Assembly (NCBI RefSeq): GCF_900112225.1
Contig: NZ_FOLD01000027.1
Location: forward strand, 1-64,000
Reading direction: 5' to 3'
DNA length: 64,000 bases
From: Massilia yuzhufengensis
GTDB taxonomy: Bacteria > Pseudomonadota > Gammaproteobacteria > Burkholderiales > Burkholderiaceae_D
Shown here: piece by piece, positions 57,318 through 64,000 of the stretch
Layout of the letters: each line of letters starts with the position of its first letter
Numbering within the stretch: position 1 is the first letter of the stretch
Position numbers and translations under genes: made by a program
The notes under the pieces: generated by a model
What the model was told of the DNA's origin: nothing
Seen by the model: the letters and a program-made list of their open reading frames with translations, nothing else
Databases searched by the model: none

Positions 57318-59165
57318 CTACTTCGCCAACTCCAGCGGCGGCGACGCCAGCTCCTCATCCGGCCGCGCCAGCTGTCTTTCCCACATCTGCTGGTACAAGC
57401 CCCGCGCCGCAAGCAGTGACTGGTGCGTTCCCCGCTCCACGATCCGCCCATGATCCAGCACGATGATCTGCTGCGCATCCGCGATCGTCGACAGCCGGTG
57501 CGCAATGACCAGGGTGGTGCGGTCCTTGGCGATCTCCTTCAGCTGCGCCTGGATCACCTGTTCGGCTTTCGAATCCAGCGCCGATGTCGCCTCGTCGAAA
57601 ATCAGGATCGCCGGGTCTTTCAATAAGGTGCGCGCAATCGCCACCCGCTGCTTCTCGCCCCCGGACAGCTTCAGCCCGCGCTCCCCCACCATGGTCTTGT
57701 ACCCATCCGGCAGGCTCTCGATGAAATCGTGGATCGACGCCGCCCTTGCCGCCGCCATGATGTCCTCGTGCGAGGCCCCTGGCTTGCCGTAGGCGATGTT
57801 GTATTCGATGCTGTCGTTGAACAGCACCGTATCCTGCGGCACGATGCCGATCGCGGCGCGCAGCGACTGCTGGGTGATGTGGCGCAGGTCCTGGCCGTCG
57901 ATGCGGATGCCGCCGCCGTTCACGTCGTAGAAGCGGAACAGCAGCCGCGACAAGGTCGACTTGCCCGAACCGCTATGCCCCACCACCGCCGTCGTGGTCC
58001 CGGCCGGAATCGTGAAGTCGACATCGAACAGGATCTGGCGCTTGGTCTCGTAGCTGAATTCCACGTGCGAGAACTCGACCTGGGCGCCATGCGTGACCAA
58101 AGGCTGCGCGCCCGCGCTGTCGGCCACTTCGCGGTTCTGGTCGAGCAGCGAGAACAGGCGTTCCATGTCGGCCAGGCTCTGCTTGATCTCGCGGTAGATC
58201 ACGCCCAAAAAATTCAGCGGGATGTACAGCTGGATCATGAAGGAGTTGACCAGCACCAGGTCGCCCAGGGTCATGGTGCCGGCGATCACGCCTTCGGTGG
58301 CGCGCCACAGGATCAGCGTGACGGCGGTAGCGATGATCAGCGACTGGCCGGTGTTGAGGAAGGACAGCGAGGTCTGCGAGCGCACGGCCGCGTTCTCGTA
58401 GCTCTGCAGGCCCTGGTCGTAGCGCCTGGCTTCGTAGTCTTCGTTGCCGAAGTATTTCACCGTCTCGTAGTTGATGAGCGAATCGATGGCCTTGGTATTG
58501 GCCTTGGAATCGAGGTCGTTCATGGTGCGGCGGAAGTGGGTGCGCCACTCGGTCACGATGACCGTGAAGGCGATATAGCTCGCCAGCGCCACCGCCGTGA
58601 TGATGGTGAACCAGATGTCGTAGTTGAGCACCAGGTAGCCCAGCACCAGGGTGATCTCGACCAGGGTCGGGAGCACGTTGAAGAGCGAATACGAGATCAG
58701 CGAATTCACGCCGCGCGTGCCGCGTTCGATATCGCGCGTCATGCCGCCGGTTTGCCGGTTCAGGTGGAAGCGCAGCGACAGCGCATGCAGGTGGCGGAAC
58801 ACTTTCAGCGCGATGGTGCGCACCGCGCGCTGGGTCACGCGCGCGAACAGGAACTCGCGCAGCTCGGTGAACAGCGTGGTGGACAGGCGCAGCAGGCCGT
58901 AGGCGACCAGCGCGCCGAGCGGCAGCACCAGCAGCGCCTTGGGATTGGCCGGGTCGATGGCCAGCTGGTCGATGAGCTGCTTGAGCACCAGCGGCACGCC
59001 GACGTTGGCCATCTTGGCGCCGATCAGCGCGCCGAGGGCGGCCAGTACGCGCCACTTGTAGACCCACAGGTAGGGGAACAGGGTGCGCAGCGTCGCCCAG
59101 TCGTTGCGGGGCACGCCCTTGGAATCGGGCGGCAGGGGAACAGAGCTGGCGGGAGTGCGTCGCAT
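57318..59165 (-). CDS. ATM1-type ABC exporter (fused permease and ATPase)
   Basis: This 615-residue half-transporter works as a homodimer. Six transmembrane helices occupy about 35-330. The ATPase has Walker A GHSGSGKSTLSR (near 400), the signature LSGGEKQRVAIARTLL and Walker B AILIFDEATSALD. The segment before TM1 and the NYETVKYFGNEDYEARRYD motif are typical of the ATM1/HMT group that exports glutathione-linked sulphur compounds or metals. The start at MRRTPASS follows a purine-rich stretch; the open frame upstream is not used. It diverges from the thioesterase gene with only 62 nt between. Confidence 0.88.
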   Translation of the reverse strand: MRRTPASSVPLPPDSKGVPRNDWATLRTLFPYLWVYKWRVLAALGALIGAKMANVGVPLVLKQLIDQLAIDPANPKALLVLPLGALVAYGLLRLSTTLFTELREFLFARVTQRAVRTIALKVFRHLHALSLRFHLNRQTGGMTRDIERGTRGVNSLISYSLFNVLPTLVEITLVLGYLVLNYDIWFTIITAVALASYIAFTVIVTEWRTHFRRTMNDLDSKANTKAIDSLINYETVKYFGNEDYEARRYDQGLQSYENAAVRSQTSLSFLNTGQSLIIATAVTLILWRATEGVIAGTMTLGDLVLVNSFMIQLYIPLNFLGVIYREIKQSLADMERLFSLLDQNREVADSAGAQPLVTHGAQVEFSHVEFSYETKRQILFDVDFTIPAGTTTAVVGHSGSGKSTLSRLLFRFYDVNGGGIRIDGQDLRHITQQSLRAAIGIVPQDTVLFNDSIEYNIAYGKPGASHEDIMAAARAASIHDFIESLPDGYKTMVGERGLKLSGGEKQRVAIARTLLKDPAILIFDEATSALDSKAEQVIQAQLKEIAKDRTTLVIAHRLSTIADAQQIIVLDHGRIVERGTHQSLLAARGLYQQMWERQLARPDEELASPPLELAK

Positions 59166-59227
59166 GGCAGGGCTTCGGGATTTATGGTTCAATTCGTGAC
59201 GATTGTAGCTTTTACCGGAAAAACAAG

Positions 59228-59668
59228 ATGACCACGCCACAAAACACCCCGTCCGTCACCCACACGCGTCTGCCAGAAGGCAAGATGCCGGAACTGCGCG
59301 TGATGCCTGCGCCGTCCGACGCCAACGTGTACGGCGACGTGTTCGGCGGCTGGATCATGGCACAGGTCGACGTCGCCGGTTCGCTGCCGGCCACCCGCCG
59401 CGCGAACGGCCGCGTAGCCACCATCGCCGTCAATTCCTTCGTCTTCAAGCAGCCGGTCTTCGTGGGCGACCTGCTGTCCTTCTACGCCAACATCGTCAAG
59501 GTCGGCAATACCTCGATCACCGTGTGCGTCGAAGTCTACGCCGAGCGCAACCGCCTGCAGGCCGATGTCGTGAAAGTCACCGAAGCCCAGCTGACCTACG
59601 TCGCCACCGGCCCGGACCGCAAGCCGCGCCAGCTGCCGCCACTGGATTCGCTGATCTCCCAAGGCTAG
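59228..59668 (+). CDS. Acyl-CoA thioesterase (YciA-type hotdog fold)
   Basis: This is a 146-residue hydrolase of acyl-CoA. The hotdog family signature is NVYGDVFGGWIMAQVD (about 36-51), with the catalytic aspartate in the helix and the conserved NSFVFKQPVFVGDLL strand (about 75-89). Length and motif fit the YciA/cytosolic acyl-CoA hydrolase group; YciA of E. coli is 132 residues. It is 62 nt from the divergent ABC exporter and ends 4 nt before the PhoD-type gene, so these two plus-strand genes are likely co-transcribed. Confidence 0.9.
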   Translation: MTTPQNTPSVTHTRLPEGKMPELRVMPAPSDANVYGDVFGGWIMAQVDVAGSLPATRRANGRVATIAVNSFVFKQPVFVGDLLSFYANIVKVGNTSITVCVEVYAERNRLQADVVKVTEAQLTYVATGPDRKPRQLPPLDSLISQG

Positions 59669-59672
59669 CCGC

Positions 59673-61253
59673 ATGCTGCCCCCGCGCCGGCTGTTCCTGC
59701 TCGATGCGGCGCGGCTGTCGGCCGCCTTGTCGAGCGTCTCGCTGGCGGCCTGCGCGTCCTCGTCCAGGGGCCCCTACCCGTTCAGCCTCGGCGTCGCCTC
59801 GGGTTCGCCCTTGCCCGATTCGGTCATCCTGTGGACGCGCATCCTGAGCGACCCGCTCAAGGCCGAATCCACGCCGCCGGTCGCGATGAGCGTGCGCTGG
59901 GAAGTCGCCAGCGACGAAGCCTTCCGCAACATCGTCGCGAAAGGCGCGGCGCCGGCCGTACCGGAGCTGGCCCACAGCGTCCACGTGGACGTGAAGGGCC
60001 TGGCGCCCGGCCGCTGGTACTGGTACCGTTTCATGCTGGGCGACGCCGCCAGCCCCGTCGGCCGCACGCGCACGGCGCCGGCGCGCGACGAGATGCCGGG
60101 CCAGCTGAAACTGGCGGTCGCCTCCTGCCAGCACTGGGAGTTCGGCAGCTACGCCGCGCACCTCCACATCGCCAACGCCGCACCCGACCTGGTCGCCTTC
60201 CTCGGCGACTACATCTACGAGTGGGGCCCCTACCAGCTGCGCCACCCGGCGCGCGCGGTGCGCACCGATGAATCGTTCACGCTGCTTGATTACCGCAAGC
60301 GCTACGCCCAGTACAAGAGCGACCCCGACCTGCAGGCGGCGCACCACGCGGCGCCCTGGATCGTGACCTGGGACGACCACGAGGTGGGCAACGACTACAG
60401 CGGCCTGCGCGACGAACGCCTGGCCGCCGATTTCGCCACGCGCCGCGCCGCGGCCTACCAGGCCTTCTATGAACACATGCCGCTGCGCCTGCCCTCCGTG
60501 CGGCGCGACGGCTTCGCCTCGGTCCCGCTGTTCCAGCGCTACGACTGGGGACGGCTGGCGCGCTTCCACGTGCTCGACGACCGCCAGTACCGCTCGCCCC
60601 AGGCCTGCGCCAAATCAAGCACGCGCGGCGGCTCCAATGCGGTGTTCGCGCGCGCCTGCGAAGCGCTGCGCGATCCGCGCCGTACCATGCTGGGAGGGGA
60701 GCAGGAAGCATGGCTGGAGGCAGGCCTGGCCACCTCGCGCGCGACCTGGAACATCCTGGCGCAGCAGACACTGATGGCGCAGTCGAGCAGCGTGCCGATC
60801 ATCAAGCCCGACGACGGGCGCTTCTGGACCGATGGCTGGGATGGGTATCCGGCGGCGCGCAAGCGGCTGCTGGACAGCATCGTGCGGCAGGGGGCGCACA
60901 ACCCGCTGGTGCTGGGCGGGGACGTGCACGGCTTTTATACCACCTCGCTGCGGCCGGATTTTTCACGGCCGGTATCGAAGCAGAATCCGGTGGTGGCGAC
61001 GGAGTTCGTGGGGACGTCGGTGACATCAAGCTCACGCTCGCAGGAGAAAACGCTGGAGCATGTGGGGAAGAATCCGCACATGCTGTATGGGCGCAGCGAC
61101 AAGCGGGGGTATATGTTGCTGGAGATCCGGCCAAAGGAGGTGCTGACGCACTGCATGGGGCTGGAGGATGTGCACAGCGCGAAGTCGGGGATAGCGGAGG
61201 TGGCGGCGTTTCGGGTGCGCGAGGGGGTCGCTGGCGCGGAGCGGTTGGGTTGA
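59673..61253 (+). CDS. PhoD-family alkaline phosphatase/phosphodiesterase
   Basis: This 526-residue exported enzyme has a leader with twin arginines (PPRRLFLLDAARLSA) and a possible lipobox (LAAC near residue 27), so Tat export with lipidation is likely. The N-terminal PhoD Fn3-like domain (about 35-140, with SLGVASGSPLPDSVILWTRI) is followed by the metallophosphatase domain with WDDHEVGNDYSG and LGGDVHGF. PhoD enzymes use Fe/Ca to hydrolyse phosphomono- and diesters, supplying phosphate. No Pho box was noticed upstream; the gene follows the thioesterase closely. Confidence 0.9.
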   Translation: MLPPRRLFLLDAARLSAALSSVSLAACASSSRGPYPFSLGVASGSPLPDSVILWTRILSDPLKAESTPPVAMSVRWEVASDEAFRNIVAKGAAPAVPELAHSVHVDVKGLAPGRWYWYRFMLGDAASPVGRTRTAPARDEMPGQLKLAVASCQHWEFGSYAAHLHIANAAPDLVAFLGDYIYEWGPYQLRHPARAVRTDESFTLLDYRKRYAQYKSDPDLQAAHHAAPWIVTWDDHEVGNDYSGLRDERLAADFATRRAAAYQAFYEHMPLRLPSVRRDGFASVPLFQRYDWGRLARFHVLDDRQYRSPQACAKSSTRGGSNAVFARACEALRDPRRTMLGGEQEAWLEAGLATSRATWNILAQQTLMAQSSSVPIIKPDDGRFWTDGWDGYPAARKRLLDSIVRQGAHNPLVLGGDVHGFYTTSLRPDFSRPVSKQNPVVATEFVGTSVTSSSRSQEKTLEHVGKNPHMLYGRSDKRGYMLLEIRPKEVLTHCMGLEDVHSAKSGIAEVAAFRVREGVAGAERLG

Positions 61254-61264
61254 CGCGGGGCGGC

Positions 61265-61300
61265 CAACTTGGGTTCCCGCCTGCGCGGGAACCCAAGTTG
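61265..61300. repeat. Perfect 36-nt REP palindrome between converging genes
   Basis: Two perfect 16-bp arms (61265-61280 and 61285-61300) flank a CTGC loop. Unlike the asymmetric REP copies, both ends carry the CAACTTGGG tail. It lies 12 nt after the PhoD stop and 17 nt before the stop of the opposing gene. Confidence 0.85.
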
Positions 61301-61316
61301 CACAAACGCCGTTAGC

Positions 61317-61541
61317 TTACATCTTGATCCCAAAGCGCCGCATCGCAACCCGCTGCACCGTCCCCACGCACAGCGCCAGCACGATAATCCGCAGCCACGG
61401 CGTCTCGCCGGCGCCTGGCGCATACCCGGCCTGCGCCAGGAGCGCCAACAGCACCTCGGCGATCCCCAGCCCGATGAACACACCGACCGCGGATGCCAGC
61501 GCCATCAGCCCCAAGTCACGGGCCTTGGTGGACGTCTTCAT
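61317..61541 (-). CDS. Small two-helix membrane protein
   Basis: This 74-residue hypothetical inner membrane protein has two hydrophobic segments (about 11-37 and 50-62) and basic ends (MKTSTKARD, RVAMRRFGIKM). The start codon overlaps the stop of the fadD gene (ATGA at 61538-61541), so it is probably translationally coupled to it. I do not recognise the family. It is too short to have been found easily in the longer open frame that covers the fadD region in another phase. Confidence 0.65.
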   Translation of the reverse strand: MKTSTKARDLGLMALASAVGVFIGLGIAEVLLALLAQAGYAPGAGETPWLRIIVLALCVGTVQRVAMRRFGIKM

Positions 61542-63220
61542 GCCGACGCCTTCTCGTCGCGCAGCTCGCGCCGCAGGATCTTGCCGACATTCGTCTTCGG
61601 CAGCGTCTCGCGGAACTCGACGTACTTGGGCCGCTTGTAGCCCGTGAACTGCTCCTTGCAGTAGGCGATCACGTCCTCGCTGGTCAGGGAAGCATCCTTC
61701 TTCACGATATACAGCTTCACCGCCTCGCCCGAGTTCTTGTCCGGCACGCCCACGCAGGCCACTTCCAGCACGCCCGGCATGGCCGCGACCACGCCTTCGA
61801 TCTCGTTCGGGTACACATTGAAGCCCGACACCAGGATCATGTCCTTCTTGCGGTCGACGATGCGGGTATAGCCCTCTTCGTTCATGATGCCGATGTCGCC
61901 GGTCTTGAAGAAGCCGTCCGGGGTCATGACCTTGGCGGTTTCGTCGTCGCGCTGCCAGTAGCCGGCCATCACCTGCGGGCCGCGCACGGCGATCTCGCCG
62001 GCGGTGCCGAACGGGCACTCGTTGCCGGCGTCGTCCAGGATGCGCAGTTCGGTCGATGGCAGCGGCAGGCCGATGGTGCCGGTGAACCCGGTAATGTCGC
62101 AGCGGTTGGCCGCCACCACGGGCGAGGTCTCGGACAAGCCGTAGCCTTCCACGATCGGGGTGCCGGTGATCGCCAGCCACTTGTCGGCCACGGCTTTTTG
62201 CACGGCCATGCCGCCGCCAGGGCACACCATATAGCCCGAGAAATCGAGCTTGGCGAATTCGGGGTTGTTCACCAGGCCGTTGTACAGCGTGTTCACGGCC
62301 GGGAAGATGTTGATGCGGTAGTCCTTCAGTTCCTTGATGAAGCCGGCGATGTCGCGCGGGTTCGGGATCAGCAGGTTCATACCGCCCACGCGCAGGCCCA
62401 GCAGCGCGCACACGGTCAGCGCATAGATGTGGTACAGCGGCAGCGCGCACACGAACTGCGCCTGCTCGCCCGGTTTGATCTTACCGAGCGTCGGCGCGAA
62501 CCAGGCTTCGTTCTGCAGCACGTTGGCGATCACATGCTTGTGCAGCAGGACCGCGCCTTTCGACACCCCCGTGGTGCCGCCGGTGTACTGCAGGAAGGCG
62601 ACGTCGTCGTGACCGATGGTGACCGGCTTGAGCGTGGCGCTGGCGCTGTCGGCCAGCATGCGCTTGAAGCCGATCGCGCCCGGCAGCGAATAGGCCGGCA
62701 CCATCTTCTTCATCTTGCGCACCACCAGGTTGACGATGGTGCCCTTCAGGCCACCGAGCAGGTCGCCCATGGTGGCCACCACCACGTGCTCGACCGCCGT
62801 GTTACCGATCACCTGTTCCAGCGTGTGCGCGAAATTCTCCAGCACCACGATGGCTTCGGCGCCCGAATCCTTGAGCTGGTGCTGCAGCTCGCGCGGCGTG
62901 TAGAGCGGGTTGACGTTGACGATCACGTAGCCGGCGCGCAGCACGGCGGCCATCGCCACCGGGTACTGCAGCACGTTCGGCAGCATGATGGCCACGCGCG
63001 CGCCGGGCTTCAGGCCGCGGCCCTGCAGCCAGGCCGCCATGCGGTTCGACAGGCGATCCAGTTCGGCGAAAGTGAGGGACTTGCCCATGCACGCATAGGC
63101 CTTGCGGTCGGCGTACTTGCGGAACGCCTCCTCCAGCAGGTGCGTCAGGGAACGGTACTGGGTCGGGTCGATCTCCGCAGGTACGCCTTCCTCATACGAC
63201 TTGAGCCAAAACTTGTCCAT
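61538..63220 (-). CDS. fadD: Long-chain fatty acid:CoA ligase
   Basis: FadD activates fatty acids to acyl-CoA using ATP, feeding beta-oxidation. The 560-residue protein has the AMP-binding P-loop YTGGTTGVSKGAVL (about 215-228), the adenylate motif YGLSETSPVV (about 365-374), and C-terminal GWLKTGDIG- and KKDMILVSGFNVYP-type blocks with the catalytic lysine near the end (NVGKILRRELR). The start MDKFWLKS is the family start; the upstream frame extension crosses the intergenic hairpin. It follows a close paralogue and is coupled to the small membrane gene. Confidence 0.93.
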   Translation of the reverse strand: MDKFWLKSYEEGVPAEIDPTQYRSLTHLLEEAFRKYADRKAYACMGKSLTFAELDRLSNRMAAWLQGRGLKPGARVAIMLPNVLQYPVAMAAVLRAGYVIVNVNPLYTPRELQHQLKDSGAEAIVVLENFAHTLEQVIGNTAVEHVVVATMGDLLGGLKGTIVNLVVRKMKKMVPAYSLPGAIGFKRMLADSASATLKPVTIGHDDVAFLQYTGGTTGVSKGAVLLHKHVIANVLQNEAWFAPTLGKIKPGEQAQFVCALPLYHIYALTVCALLGLRVGGMNLLIPNPRDIAGFIKELKDYRINIFPAVNTLYNGLVNNPEFAKLDFSGYMVCPGGGMAVQKAVADKWLAITGTPIVEGYGLSETSPVVAANRCDITGFTGTIGLPLPSTELRILDDAGNECPFGTAGEIAVRGPQVMAGYWQRDDETAKVMTPDGFFKTGDIGIMNEEGYTRIVDRKKDMILVSGFNVYPNEIEGVVAAMPGVLEVACVGVPDKNSGEAVKLYIVKKDASLTSEDVIAYCKEQFTGYKRPKYVEFRETLPKTNVGKILRRELRDEKASA

Positions 63221-63291
63221 CCGTGCCTCACCTTCTGTTATCTGAACTGTTGTGCCGCGCACCGCAAAGGGGCGCACGGCCTGCATAAAAT

Positions 63292-63322
63292 GCGAAGCCG
63301 CCCGGGACACGGGCGGCTTCTG
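63292..63322 (-). terminator. Hairpin between the two fadD genes
   Basis: GAAGCCGCCCG and its complement CGGGCGGCTTC pair (63292-63319) in the 135-nt gap. On the minus strand it is followed by GCATTTTATG, only a weak T-run, so it may be an attenuator of read-through from the upstream fadD rather than a strong terminator. Confidence 0.45.
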
Positions 63323-63355
63323 CCAGCCGGCGCAAGGCGCCGGCCGCTGTGCTAC

Positions 63356-64000
63356 CTAGTGCGCCGCGGTTTCCGGCTGCTTCTCGTCCCTCAGCGCGCG
63401 CCGCAGGATCTTGCCGACGTTGGTCTTCGGCAGCTCGTCGCGGAACTCGATGTACTTCGGTTTCTTGTAGCCGGTGAACTGCTGCTTGCAGTAGTCCATC
63501 AGCTGCTCGGCGCTCAGGTTCGGGTCTTTCTTGACCACGAAGACCTTCACCGCTTCGCCGGAATGCTCGTCCGGCACGCCGATGACCGCGCATTCGAGCA
63601 CGCCCGGGTGGCCGGCGATCACGCCTTCGAGTTCGTTCGGGTAGACGTTGAAACCCGAGACCAGGATCATGTCCTTCTTGCGGTCGACGATCTTGACGTA
63701 GCCGTTTTCGTCCATGATGCCGACGTCGCCCGACTTGAAGAAGCCGTCCGGCGTCATGACCTTGGCCGTTTCGTCCGGACGGTTCCAGTAGCCCGCCATG
63801 ACCTGCGGGCCGCGGATGGCGATCTCGCCGATTTCGCCGATGGCCATCGGTTTACCTTCATCGTCCAGGATCGCGATATCCGTAGACGGGATCGGCAGGC
63901 CGATGGTGCCGGTGAATTCCTTGACGTCGGCGCGGTTGCAGGTGGCCACCGGGGACGTCTCCGACAGGCCGTAGCCTTCGATGATGCTGGTGCCGGTGAC
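63356..64000 (-). CDS. fadD: Second long-chain fatty acid:CoA ligase, C-terminal part (start outside window)
   Basis: The last 214 codons of a FadD paralogue run off the right edge. Visible motifs are EGYGLSETSPVAT at the edge, DGFFKSGDVGI, KKDMILVSGFNVYPNELEG and the lysine-bearing TNVGKILRRALRDE. It is very similar to the fadD at 61538 across the same region, so the two are tandem duplicates, the more upstream one with a different C-terminal tail (KQPETAAH). Confidence 0.93.
   Translation of the reverse strand, partial: VTGTSIIEGYGLSETSPVATCNRADVKEFTGTIGLPIPSTDIAILDDEGKPMAIGEIGEIAIRGPQVMAGYWNRPDETAKVMTPDGFFKSGDVGIMDENGYVKIVDRKKDMILVSGFNVYPNELEGVIAGHPGVLECAVIGVPDEHSGEAVKVFVVKKDPNLSAEQLMDYCKQQFTGYKKPKYIEFRDELPKTNVGKILRRALRDEKQPETAAH

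Overview
The window looks like a chromosomal segment of a Betaproteobacterium of the order Burkholderiales, most likely Oxalobacteraceae (Massilia/Telluria/Duganella-like). The reasons are the high G+C content, the gene order queA-tgt-yajC-secD-secF, a Pseudomonas-type arginine succinyltransferase (AST) cluster with an AraC-type ArgR, and many short palindromic intergenic repeats. It is mostly core metabolism. I saw no tRNA, rRNA, CRISPR array or prophage.

Layout, left to right. 1-344 is the right end of an IS4-family element that appears to end inside a REP-type palindrome. 446-9551 holds a sugar kinase/GST pair, purB, a TonB-dependent receptor, a cytochrome b561-yceI-yceI operon and two stress-type membrane proteins, one with four exact-period 180-bp internal repeats. 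9625-20394 holds a cardiolipin synthase-like PLD enzyme, an S46 peptidase, an alpha/beta hydrolase, an amino acid permease coupled to a CAT-like acetyltransferase, a flavohaemoglobin behind an NsrR-like operator, a head-GIN lipoprotein and an Old Yellow Enzyme. 20563-33943 is a complete arginine catabolic locus on the minus strand: argR, astC, two astA subunits, astD, astB, a 1,571-residue NAD-glutamate dehydrogenase and astE. It converts arginine to glutamate and then to 2-oxoglutarate. The astC promoter carries a site that fits the Pseudomonas ArgR pattern as I recall it.

34106-39753 holds a MarR regulator with a small overlapping gene, an HDOD protein with a probably leaderless message, and a DUF1800/DUF1501 export pair. 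Around that pair lie three copies of what I interpret as a small RNA of about 62 nt transcribed from the minus strand. The copies share a nearly invariant body, structurally conserved but sequence-divergent terminators, and a TATAGT box with a conserved 8-mer exactly 19 nt upstream. This is the most novel-looking item in the window.

39754-53160 holds secF-secD-yajC, tgt-queA, recG, a TPR membrane protein, small hypothetical genes, pyrC with DUF3025 and Gfo/Idh genes, and an orphan amino-acid ABC ATPase. 53394-64000 holds a dicarboxylate/amino-acid symporter, an exported amidohydrolase plus asparaginase pair, an ATM1-type ABC exporter, a thioesterase, a PhoD-type phosphatase and two tandem fadD genes; the second runs off the window. 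REP-like hairpins, often as inverted pairs, fill many of the gaps just downstream of stop codons.
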